Assembly: GCF_016820245.1 (NCBI RefSeq)
Contig: NZ_JAFCAR010000004.1
Span: forward strand, 682,001 to 746,000
Reading direction: 5' to 3'
DNA: 64,000 nt
Source: Jannaschia sp. Os4
Lineage (GTDB): Bacteria; Pseudomonadota; Alphaproteobacteria; Rhodobacterales; Rhodobacteraceae
A program made the position numbers and the translations under genes. The number at the start of each line of letters is the position of its first letter. Positions within the stretch are counted from its first letter, which is position 1. The notes beneath the pieces were generated by a model. That model was not told the DNA's origin. It was given only the letters and a program-made list of their open reading frames with translations, and ran no database searches. Below are positions 58,205 to 64,000 of the stretch, one piece after another.

Positions 58205-58584
58205 CAGGCCGCTCCTTCCTGCTGACGCACGACGATCGTGATCTCGGCGAACGGCTTGATGATCCGCCCGAACCGGCCACGGGCCCGGGGACGCCCGCGC
58301 TTCATGGTGAGGTTCTTGCCGACCCACGCCTCGGCCACGACGAGCTCGTCGACGTCCAGGTTGTGGTTGTTCTCCGCGTTGGCGATCGCCGACTGGAGGC
58401 ACTTCTTGACGTCCAGCGAGACCTTCTTCTTGGAGAAGGTGAGATCGGCGAGCGCCTTCTCGACGGACTTGCCGCGGATCATGCCGGCCACGAGGTTCAG
58501 CTTCTGCGGGCTCGTCTTGAGCATCCGCAGCTTGGCCATCGCCTCGTTGTCGGCGACGCGGCGGGGGTTCTTGTCCTTGCTCAT
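58204..58584 (-). CDS. rplV: Ribosomal protein L22
   Basis: A 126-residue 50S protein: [40 protein letters not shown] and [15 protein letters not shown]. Overlaps rpsS by 4 bases. Confidence 0.98.
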
Positions 58585-58859
58585 TTGCGCTTCGCCTTCT
58601 TGTCGGCGGCGTGACCGTAGTAGGTCCGCGTCGGCGAGTACTCACCGAACTTCTGGCCGATCATCTCTTCCGAGACCTGCACGGGGACGTGCTTGCGGCC
58701 GTTGTACACGCCGAAGGTGAGACCTACGAACTGGGGCAGGATGGTCGAGCGGCGCGACCAGATCTTGATCACGTCCGAGCGCCCGGACTCGCGGGCCTTC
58801 TCAGCCTTGCGGAGCACGTGGGCGTCGACGAACGGACCCTTCCAAACGGAGCGGCTCAT
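58581..58859 (-). CDS. rpsS: Ribosomal protein S19
   Basis: A 92-residue 30S protein: [60 protein letters not shown]. It lies 1 base after rplB. Confidence 0.98.
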   Translation of the reverse strand: MSRSVWKGPFVDAHVLRKAEKARESGRSDVIKIWSRRSTILPQFVGLTFGVYNGRKHVPVQVSEEMIGQKFGEYSPTRTYYGHAADKKAKRK

Positions 58860-58860
58860 G

Positions 58861-59703
58861 TCAGCGGCCCTTCTTCTTGGCGTGGCGCGACCGGATGATC
58901 AGTCGGCTGGACGCCTTGTTCTTGTTGCGGGTGCGCGCGCCCTTGGTGGGCTTGCCCCACGGCGTCACCGGGTGACGGCCGCCCGAGGTGCGGCCCTCGC
59001 CGCCGCCGTGCGGGTGGTCGATTGGGTTCATGACCACGCCGCGGACCGACGGGCGCTTGCCCATGTGGCGGACGCGGCCGGCCTTGCCGAGGTTCTGGTT
59101 CGAGTTGTCGGGGTTCGAGACCGCGCCCACCGTCGCCATGCACTCCTGCCGCACGAGGCGGAGCTCGCCCGACGACAGGCGCAACTGGGCGTAGCCGCCG
59201 TCCCGGCCCACGAACTGGGCGTAGGTGCCCGCCGCGCGCGCGATCTGGCCGCCCTTGCCGGGCTTGAGCTCGACGTTGTGGACGATCGTGCCGATCGGCA
59301 TGCCTTGGAACGGCATGGCGTTGCCCGGCTTGATGTCCGCGCGGTCCGACGCGACCACCTGGTCGCCCACCGCGAGGCGCTGGGGCGCGAGGATGTAGGT
59401 CCGCTCGCCGTCCTCGTAGCGCACGAGGGCGATGAAGGCCGTGCGGTTGGGATCGTACTCGATCCGCTCCACGACCGCCGTCTGGTCGCGCTTGGTGCGC
59501 TTGAAGTCCACGATCCGGTAGAGGCGCTTCGCCCCCCCACCACGACGACGCATGGTGATCCGTCCGGTGTTGTTCCGGCCCGCCTTCTTCGTGAGACCCT
59601 CGACGAGGGCCTTCACGGGGCGTCCCTTCCACAGCTCCGAACGGTCGATCAGCACCAGCCCACGCTGGCCCGGCGTCGTCGGCTTGTACGACTTGAGTGC
59701 CAT
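58861..59703 (-). CDS. rplB: Ribosomal protein L2
   Basis: A 280-residue 50S protein: [28 protein letters not shown], and the highly conserved [34 protein letters not shown] with the peptidyl-transferase-proximal His. Start chosen at 59703. In the usual order it follows rplW directly; here 1.3 kb intervene, so 59704-59800 probably carries a promoter. Confidence 0.98.
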   Translation of the reverse strand: MALKSYKPTTPGQRGLVLIDRSELWKGRPVKALVEGLTKKAGRNNTGRITMRRRGGGAKRLYRIVDFKRTKRDQTAVVERIEYDPNRTAFIALVRYEDGERTYILAPQRLAVGDQVVASDRADIKPGNAMPFQGMPIGTIVHNVELKPGKGGQIARAAGTYAQFVGRDGGYAQLRLSSGELRLVRQECMATVGAVSNPDNSNQNLGKAGRVRHMGKRPSVRGVVMNPIDHPHGGGEGRTSGGRHPVTPWGKPTKGARTRNKNKASSRLIIRSRHAKKKGR

Positions 59704-59802
59704 TTGACTGTCTTCCGTTGTCTGTGACGACGCAGATGGCGCCGCCGGTGTGTAGGCCCCCGTAGGTGCCCGGTCGTCCCGCCCCGCCGCACATGACGAC
59801 GA

Positions 59803-59823
59803 AGCCCCGGCAGGGCCGGGGCT
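59803..59823 (-). terminator. G/C hairpin upstream of rplB
   Basis: AGCCCCGGC (59803-59811) and GCCGGGGCT (59815-59823) form a 9-base stem with a 3-base loop between the phyH remnant and rplB. On the minus strand the sequence after it is TCGTCGTCA, without a long T run. It may end the toxin-antitoxin transcript before rplB. Confidence 0.55.
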
Positions 59824-59938
59824 GGGCGGATGGGGGCGCCTACGCGGGTGGCGGGATGGGGTCAAGGGGCCGTGCCGCCGGATCGCTTGCCCGGCGGGCG
59901 GGATCGGCGCAGGCTCGCCGCGGCCCACGGACCGGAGG

Positions 59939-60289
59939 ATGCCGATGCCCCTCGGCCACGTCAGCGGCGCCGACCGCGCCGCCTTCCGCCGCGACGGCGC
60001 GGTGGCGCTGCGCGGGGCCTTCGACCCCCACTGGCTGGCCCTGCTGCGCTGGGACCTCGACGTCGGGGACTGCATCTTCTTCGACATGGCGACGCTGCAC
60101 GGCGGGCTGGCGGCGACGACGCCGACCGAGACCGTGCGCCGGTTCACGTTGCGGATGACCGGCCCGGCCGGGATGATCCGCTATCGCGGCGACTGGGCGG
60201 CGGGCGAGCGGGCGCATTTCGAGGCGGCGGACTACGGCGAGGGGGACCGGATCGATGGGGCGTTCTTCCCGCGGCTCTGGCCGCGCTAG
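59939..60289 (+). pseudogene. Internally deleted phytanoyl-CoA dioxygenase remnant
   Basis: A 116-codon open frame whose first ~30 residues ([25 protein letters not shown]) are the start of a PhyH-family dioxygenase and whose next residues ([22 protein letters not shown], then RRFTLRMTG) are its C-terminal third. The central ~140 residues, with the HxD iron ligands, are missing at an in-frame junction near residue 36. The product cannot have the normal active site. It lies in the break between rplW and rplB, on the opposite strand. Confidence 0.75.
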
Positions 60290-60669
60290 TCCCAGATGCG
60301 GGTGAGCGGGAGGACGTCGAAGGCGCGGTCGGCGGAGACGAGGGGGACGCCGAGGACGAGGGCTTGTGCCGCGATCATGCGGTCGAAGGGGTCGCGGTGG
60401 GGCCAGTCCATCAGGGATGCTTTGGTCATCACCCCCGCGCCGAGGTCGAGCGAGACGAACCCGTCCCGCGTCACCCGGTCCGCTATGTCAGCAGCATAGG
60501 GAGCCATCGCGTCCCATTTGCGCTGCCGAACCTTCTGGCCAATCTCGTAGAACGAGGCGACGGAGACGTATGCGGTCGCGGCGGATGCAATGGCCTCCGC
60601 TGCGCGCGACGAGAGACGGGAATCGTCTAGCAGAACATAGGCGAGGGCGTTCGTGTCGACGAGGACCAC
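60286..60669 (-). CDS. vapC: PIN-domain toxin (VapC type)
   Basis: A 127-residue PIN-fold ribonuclease. Acidic active-site residues are in LVDTNALAYVLLDD (Asp), SVASFYEIGQKVR (Glu), and DPFDRMIAAQALVLGVPLVSADRAF (two Asp). The start GTG at 60669 is 2 bases after the antitoxin stop and has GGAGGG upstream; a GTG at 60687 would add 6 residues. VapC toxins cleave initiator tRNA or rRNA. It pairs with the Phd-type antitoxin before it. Codon use has more A and T than the ribosomal genes. Confidence 0.87.
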   Translation of the reverse strand: MVLVDTNALAYVLLDDSRLSSRAAEAIASAATAYVSVASFYEIGQKVRQRKWDAMAPYAADIADRVTRDGFVSLDLGAGVMTKASLMDWPHRDPFDRMIAAQALVLGVPLVSADRAFDVLPLTRIWD

Positions 60670-60671
60670 GG

Positions 60672-60905
60672 TCAGTCGCCCTCCCACTCCTTCAATTCCT
60701 CCTCGGACAGGGGGTCGAAGAACCCCTCGGGCGGCTCGCCCACCAAGCCCTTGAGGCTGCCGAACACGACTTTCCGACGCGTCTGAGGCGGTACGAGTTC
60801 CGCCGCAGGCCGGCCATGCCGCGTGATAATCACGCGCTCGCCCGCCTCCACAGCCTTCAGGAGTTTGGACAGGTTGGTCTTCGCTTCGTGAACCGAGGCT
60901 TCCAT
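60672..60905 (-). CDS. Phd/YefM-type antitoxin
   Basis: A 77-residue protein: MEASVHEAKTNLSKLLKAVEAGERVIITRHGRPAAELVP is the Phd/YefM DNA-binding fold, followed by an acidic toxin-binding tail (DPLSEEELKEWEGD). The start at 60905 was chosen for the GGAGGG 8 bases before it; an ATG at 60932 is possible but lies within the candidate operator. It should repress its own promoter with the PIN toxin. Confidence 0.87.
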   Translation of the reverse strand: MEASVHEAKTNLSKLLKAVEAGERVIITRHGRPAAELVPPQTRRKVVFGSLKGLVGEPPEGFFDPLSEEELKEWEGD

Positions 60906-60918
60906 CGCACCCTCCGGG

Positions 60919-60939
60919 TATGGCTTAGCCATAGCTAAG
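60919..60939 (-). promoter_or_regulatory. Nested palindromes before the Phd-type antitoxin
   Basis: Two overlapping perfect palindromes: TATGGC-TTA-GCCATA (60919-60933) and CTTAGC-CATA-GCTAAG (60924-60939). They lie 14 bases before the antitoxin start, the usual place for Phd-family autoregulation, and are T/A-rich in a G/C-rich setting, so they may also overlap a -10 element. Confidence 0.75.
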
Positions 60940-60972
60940 TCCGATCCGGCGACGCGGCAACCCGGAACGCGA

Positions 60973-60998
60973 AAGGCCCCCGCGCTGGCGGGGGCCTT
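60973..60998 (-). terminator. Terminator after rplW
   Basis: A perfect 11-base stem (AAGGCCCCCGC 60973-60983 with GCGGGGGCCTT 60988-60998) and 4-base loop, 26 bases after the rplW stop, followed on the minus strand by TTTCGCG. It is a strong candidate for ending the rpsJ-rplC-rplD-rplW transcript. Confidence 0.85.
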
Positions 60999-61023
60999 CC
61001 GGATGCCTTGGAGGCGACTGGCC

Positions 61024-61308
61024 TCAGAGCCCGGTCGACACGTCGATCGTGTTGCCCTCGACGAGGGTCACGTAGGCCTTCTTGGTGTCGGCGCGGCGGC
61101 CCTTCTGGCCGCGGAAGCGCTTGACCTTGCCCTTGGCGACGGAGGTGTTCACCGCCTTGACCTTCACGCCGAACAGCTCCTCGACGGCGGCCTTGATCTG
61201 CGGCTTGGCCGCATCCATCGCCACCTCGAAGACCACCGCGTTCTGCTCGGAGGCGAGCGTCGCCTTCTCGGTGATGATCGGCTTCCGGATCACGTCGTAG
61301 GTGTTCAT
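61024..61308 (-). CDS. rplW: Ribosomal protein L23
   Basis: A 94-residue 50S protein at the exit tunnel: [52 protein letters not shown]. Overlaps rplD by 4 bases. The usual next gene, rplB, is displaced 1.3 kb downstream. Confidence 0.98.
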   Translation of the reverse strand: MNTYDVIRKPIITEKATLASEQNAVVFEVAMDAAKPQIKAAVEELFGVKVKAVNTSVAKGKVKRFRGQKGRRADTKKAYVTLVEGNTIDVSTGL

Positions 61309-61922
61309 TTCAGACGCTCCTGCAGGGCTTCGACACCGGCGCGGGTCAGCACGAGCGTGTCCCGCTTGAGGATGTCGTAGACGTTGGCGCCCATCGTCGG
61401 CAGCACGTCGACGCCGTCGAGGTTCCGCGCGGCCTGCGCGAAGTTCTCGTCGACCGACGCGCCGTCGATGACCAGCGCGCGCTTCCAGCCGAGATCCTTG
61501 ACCTGCTTGGCCAGACCGGCGGTCTTGCCCTCGGCCGAGGCGGTCTCGATCACCACGAGGTTGCCCGACGACGCCTTGTCGCTGAGCGCCATGCGCAGGC
61601 CCAGCTTGCGGACCTTCTTGGGCAGGTCGTGGGCGTGGCTCCGCGGGGTCGGGCCCTTGTAGACGCCGCCCTTGCGGAAGATCGGCGCCTTGCGCGAGCC
61701 GTGGCGGGCGCCGCCCGACCCCTTCTGGCGGACGATCTTCTTGGTCGAGTAGCTGACCTCGGAGCGCGTCTTGACCTTGTGCGTGCCCTGCTGCGCCTTG
61801 TTGCGCTGCCAGCGCACGACGCGGTGCAGGATGTCGGCCCGCGGCTCGACGCCGAAGGTCTCGTCCGCGAGGTCGATCTCGCCCGCGGCAGAGCCGTCGA
61901 GATTGATGACGTTCAGTTTCAT
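61305..61922 (-). CDS. rplD: Ribosomal protein L4
   Basis: A 205-residue 50S protein: [49 protein letters not shown] is the conserved tunnel loop. In E. coli L4 represses the S10 operon. ATGA overlaps with rplC before it and with rplW after it. Confidence 0.98.
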   Translation of the reverse strand: MKLNVINLDGSAAGEIDLADETFGVEPRADILHRVVRWQRNKAQQGTHKVKTRSEVSYSTKKIVRQKGSGGARHGSRKAPIFRKGGVYKGPTPRSHAHDLPKKVRKLGLRMALSDKASSGNLVVIETASAEGKTAGLAKQVKDLGWKRALVIDGASVDENFAQAARNLDGVDVLPTMGANVYDILKRDTLVLTRAGVEALQERLK

Positions 61923-62791
61923 TGATCCCCCTCCGGCTTGGCGTCGGAGTTGTCGGTGGTCGCGGATTCCTCGGCGATGGACGCCTCGGCTTCCTTGAGC
62001 GCGGCTTCCTCGGCGGCGGCCTGCTCGGCGGCGAGCGCCTCCTCGGCGGCCTTGGCCTCGGCTTCCGCTTGGGCCGCGGCCTCGGCGGCGGCGCGCTCGG
62101 CCTCGCGGCGCGCGGACATCAGCGCGGCGGGCAGGATGGCGTTCTCGGGGAACGGCTTCTTGACCGCGTCCTTCATCGTCACCCAGCCGCCCTTGGAGCC
62201 CGGCACCGAGCCCTTGACCATGATCAGGCCGCGGTCGGTGTCGGTCTTGACGACCTGCAGGTTCTGCGTCGTCACGCGGGCGGCGCCCATGTGGCCGGCC
62301 ATCTTCTTGCCCTTGAACACGCGGCCCGGGTCTTGGCACTGGCCTGTCGAGCCGTGCGAGCGGTGCGAGATCGACACGCCGTGCGAGGCGCGCAGGCCGC
62401 CGAAGTTGTGCCGCTTCATGGCACCGGCGAAGCCCTTGCCGATCGAGGTGCCCGTCACGTCGACGAACTGGCCCTCGAAGTAGTGGTCGGCGATGATCTC
62501 CTCGCCCACGGGGATCAGGGCGTCCGCGTCGACGCGGAACTCCACGATCTTGCGCTTGGGCTCGACCCCGGCGGCGGAGAAGACGCCGCGCATGGCCTTG
62601 GACGTGCGCTTGGCCTTGGCCGTGCCCGCGCCCAACTGGACGGAGGTGTAGCCGTGCTTGTCGTCCGTGCGCTGGCCGACGACCTGGAGGGCGTCGAGCT
62701 GCAGCACGGTGACGGGCACCTGGCGGCCGTCCTCTTGGAAGAGGCGGGTCATGCCCACCTTCTTGGCGATGACTCCCGAACGGAGCGTCAT
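61919..62791 (-). CDS. rplC: Ribosomal protein L3 with Ala/Glu-rich tail
   Basis: A 290-residue 50S protein. The L3 core ([18 protein letters not shown] ... [27 protein letters not shown] ... GSKGGWVTM) ends near residue 225. A C-terminal extension of about 60 residues ([28 protein letters not shown] and following) has the composition of a long charged helix. Such tails occur in some alphaproteobacterial L3 proteins. L3 usually has ~210 residues. Confidence 0.97.
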   Translation of the reverse strand: MTLRSGVIAKKVGMTRLFQEDGRQVPVTVLQLDALQVVGQRTDDKHGYTSVQLGAGTAKAKRTSKAMRGVFSAAGVEPKRKIVEFRVDADALIPVGEEIIADHYFEGQFVDVTGTSIGKGFAGAMKRHNFGGLRASHGVSISHRSHGSTGQCQDPGRVFKGKKMAGHMGAARVTTQNLQVVKTDTDRGLIMVKGSVPGSKGGWVTMKDAVKKPFPENAILPAALMSARREAERAAAEAAAQAEAEAKAAEEALAAEQAAAEEAALKEAEASIAEESATTDNSDAKPEGDQ

Positions 62792-62805
62792 GGCGAACCC
62801 TCCCC

Positions 62806-63114
62806 TCAGACCTTGATCTCGACGTCCACGCCGGCCGCGAGGTCGAGCTTCATCAGCGCGTCCACGGTCTGCGGGGTCGGATCGACGATGTCGAGCATGC
62901 GCTTGTGCGTGCGGATCTCCCACTGGTCGCGTGACTTCTTGTCGACGTGGGGGCCGCGCAGCACGGTGAAGCGCTCGATCTTGTTCGGCAGCGGGATCGG
63001 GCCGCGCACCTGCGCGCCGGTCCGCTTGGCGGTGTTCACGATCTCCTGCGTGCTGGCGTCCAGCACTCGGTAGTCGAACGCCTTGAGCCGGATTCGGATG
63101 TTCTGGCTTTTCAT
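62806..63114 (-). CDS. rpsJ: Ribosomal protein S10
   Basis: A 102-residue 30S protein: [72 protein letters not shown]. Start chosen at 63114 by family length. It is the first gene of the S10 operon; upstream there is a plus-strand gene rather than tuf. Confidence 0.98.
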   Translation of the reverse strand: MKSQNIRIRLKAFDYRVLDASTQEIVNTAKRTGAQVRGPIPLPNKIERFTVLRGPHVDKKSRDQWEIRTHKRMLDIVDPTPQTVDALMKLDLAAGVDVEIKV

Positions 63115-63494
63115 TGGCTCGTCCAATGAGGCGCGGGGTCACCACGGCGGGGACCCCGAGCGTTCGAGTCGAGAGGAGGACGGCGGCTCATCCGGCGCCC
63201 TCGTCGGACCCATGACGCAAGCGGCCCCGCAGGGGGGCCGTTCGTCGGATGCGCGCGCCTAGCCCACGCCCCGCGACCGCGCAACCCCATCCCGCGCCGG
63301 GCGGCATGTTTCAGCGGGCGCGCCGCGGCATGAAACATTCGGGCGGCGATCAACCGGTTGGCCGCCCGGCCCGTCACGCGCCTTCACGCGGGCGTGCGGT
63401 CACGCGCCCGTGCGTCGACCGTGACCGGACCGGCGCGCCACACGGTCCCCAGCCGCACCGGACGTCCCGGCGGCGCCGACCAAGGAAGACCATC
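63115..63494. other. Divergent regulatory region before rpsJ
   Basis: 380 bases between the rpsJ start and a divergent small gene. It must hold the S10 operon promoter, though I cannot fix a -35/-10 pair. A G/C hairpin (CGGCCCC 63222-63228 with GGGGCCG 63234-63240) and a perfect long-spaced inverted repeat (63306-63338) are visible. Confidence 0.55.
63306..63338. promoter_or_regulatory. ATGTTTCA inverted repeat between rpsJ and the exported protein gene
   Basis: ATGTTTCA (63306-63313) and TGAAACAT (63331-63338) are perfect inverted copies, with a 17-base centre containing the palindrome GGCGCGCC. The A/T-rich arms stand out in this G/C-rich stretch and look like a dimeric regulator site. Confidence 0.55.
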
Positions 63495-63746
63495 ATGAAC
63501 CGCATCGCCACCCTCGCCACCGTCGCCATGCTCGCCCTGCCGGGCGCGGCCTCCGCCCAGTCCATGGGCCAAGGCTTCGACATGCTCACCTCGGCGCTGG
63601 TGAACGACTTCACCCGGATGGGCATCTCGCTGGGCCTGCTCGACGACGTCACGCTCGGAGAGCTGGCCGCCGTCCGCAACGTCCTGAACTCGTCCGAGAG
63701 CGACAACCAGAAGAAGGGCCAGATCGAGGCGATCCTCGCCGACTGA
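63495..63746 (+). CDS. Small exported protein of unknown function
   Basis: An 83-residue protein with a clear signal peptide (MNRIATLATVAMLALPGAASA, cleavage after ASA) and AAGGAAG 8 bases before the ATG. The mature ~61 residues look like two amphipathic helices (QSMGQGFDMLTSALVNDFTRMGI, then LGELAAVRNVLNSSESDNQKKGQIEAIL), with no cysteine. I do not recognise the family. A good terminator follows. Confidence 0.7.
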   Translation: MNRIATLATVAMLALPGAASAQSMGQGFDMLTSALVNDFTRMGISLGLLDDVTLGELAAVRNVLNSSESDNQKKGQIEAILAD

Positions 63747-63772
63747 CCCCCGGGGCCGCCGGCCCCCGACCG

Positions 63773-63800
63773 GCAGGGCCGACGGCGACGTCGGCCTTGC
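63773..63800 (+). terminator. Terminator after the small exported protein gene
   Basis: An 11-base stem with one G-T pair (GCAGGGCCGAC 63773-63783 with GTCGGCCTTGC 63790-63800), 27 bases after the stop, followed by CTTGCG. Confidence 0.6.
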
Positions 63801-63832
63801 CTTGCGCGCGCCGAGGTGGCTCTAGGGCCGGC

Positions 63833-64000
63833 ATGCGCGCGCCCCTGCCGAAATCCCTCCGCCGCTACCTCAAGCGCAACGCGCCTGGCCTGCGCGACGG
63901 CGTGGTCGAAGGGTTCGCGCGCGCCGCCTCGGCCCTCGCGGCGCGGCCCATGTCGAGGATCGAGTGGTCCGAGGAGGGGCGCGGCGGGCTCGACGCGGCC
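63833..64000 (+). CDS. Start of an unidentified gene (cut by the window end)
   Basis: The first 56 codons of an open frame from the ATG at 63833 (MRAPLPKSLRRYLKRNAPGLRDGVVE, then FARAASALAARPMSRIEWSEEG). There is no signal peptide; the N-terminus is basic. Its family cannot be told from this part. Confidence 0.5.
   Translation, partial: MRAPLPKSLRRYLKRNAPGLRDGVVEGFARAASALAARPMSRIEWSEEGRGGLDAA

Noticed and set aside
63384-63706. Minus-strand frames opposite the small exported protein
   Set aside because: The plus frame has a signal peptide, ribosome site and terminator; the minus frames have none of these.

Overview
The window comes from a very high-GC (roughly 70% by eye) alphaproteobacterium. 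It is most likely a member of the Rhodobacterales (Roseobacter group). The evidence is an aapJQMP-type amino-acid transporter, an ATP12 chaperone beside an RluC-family synthase and CrcB, a luxR-luxI pair, TIGR02466- and AcfC-type genes, and REP-like palindromes. Third codon positions are almost always G or C, and neighbouring genes are often coupled by ATGA or GTGA overlaps.

Layout. Positions 1-4639 (+): the 3' end of a 3-hydroxybutyrate dehydrogenase, then an ArsH-like flavoprotein, a patatin, an aromatic-ring FAD monooxygenase and two small proteins, mostly overlapping. Positions 4643-14703: mixed metabolic genes (GMC oxidoreductase, GFA protein, orphan sugar-type ABC ATPase, SnoaL protein, Na+/H+ antiporter, penicillin acylase, beta-hydroxyacid dehydrogenase, DUF4336). 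Positions 14705-20627 (-): a complete dipeptide/oligopeptide ABC operon (two ATPases, binding protein, two permeases). Positions 20801-24160 (+): two M20 peptidases flanking an MscS channel. Positions 24342-28702: acyl-CoA synthetase, lipoprotein, moaA, a ferredoxin-like protein and sixA. Positions 28890-33448 (-): an aapJQMP/bztABCD-type general amino-acid transporter. Positions 33675-37830 (-): ATP12, HAD phosphatase, RluC-type synthase, crcB and rarA. Positions 37872-39166 (-): a luxR-luxI quorum-sensing pair.

From 39362 to 63114 (-) lies the S10-spc-alpha ribosomal supercluster, with all genes in the canonical order from rpsJ to rplQ. It is broken at three places. (1) rplW | PIN/Phd toxin-antitoxin pair plus a decayed phytanoyl-CoA dioxygenase | rplB. 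(2) rplP | orphan Tat-exported peptide-binding protein, frameshifted lysE, TIGR02466 protein and AbrB-Doc toxin-antitoxin pair | rpmC. (3) rpmD | acfC-like binding protein, pfkB-family kinase and two tandem exported vWA proteins, all on the opposite strand | rplO. Hairpins that look like intrinsic terminators sit after rplW and rplP and near rpmD, so the supercluster is probably transcribed as separate segments. The usual upstream str genes (tuf, fusA) are not present before rpsJ.

The most interesting structure is this 'opened' ribosomal supercluster with a toxin-antitoxin pair at two of its three breaks, each with a palindromic candidate operator. Next come two REP-like repeat families with a GTAG head, mostly as inverted pairs. 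Also notable are a LuxR-type receptor with a strongly diverged DNA-binding domain, and clear gene decay (lysE frameshift, internally deleted phyH) inside the breaks. I saw no tRNA, rRNA, CRISPR array, transposase or prophage genes.
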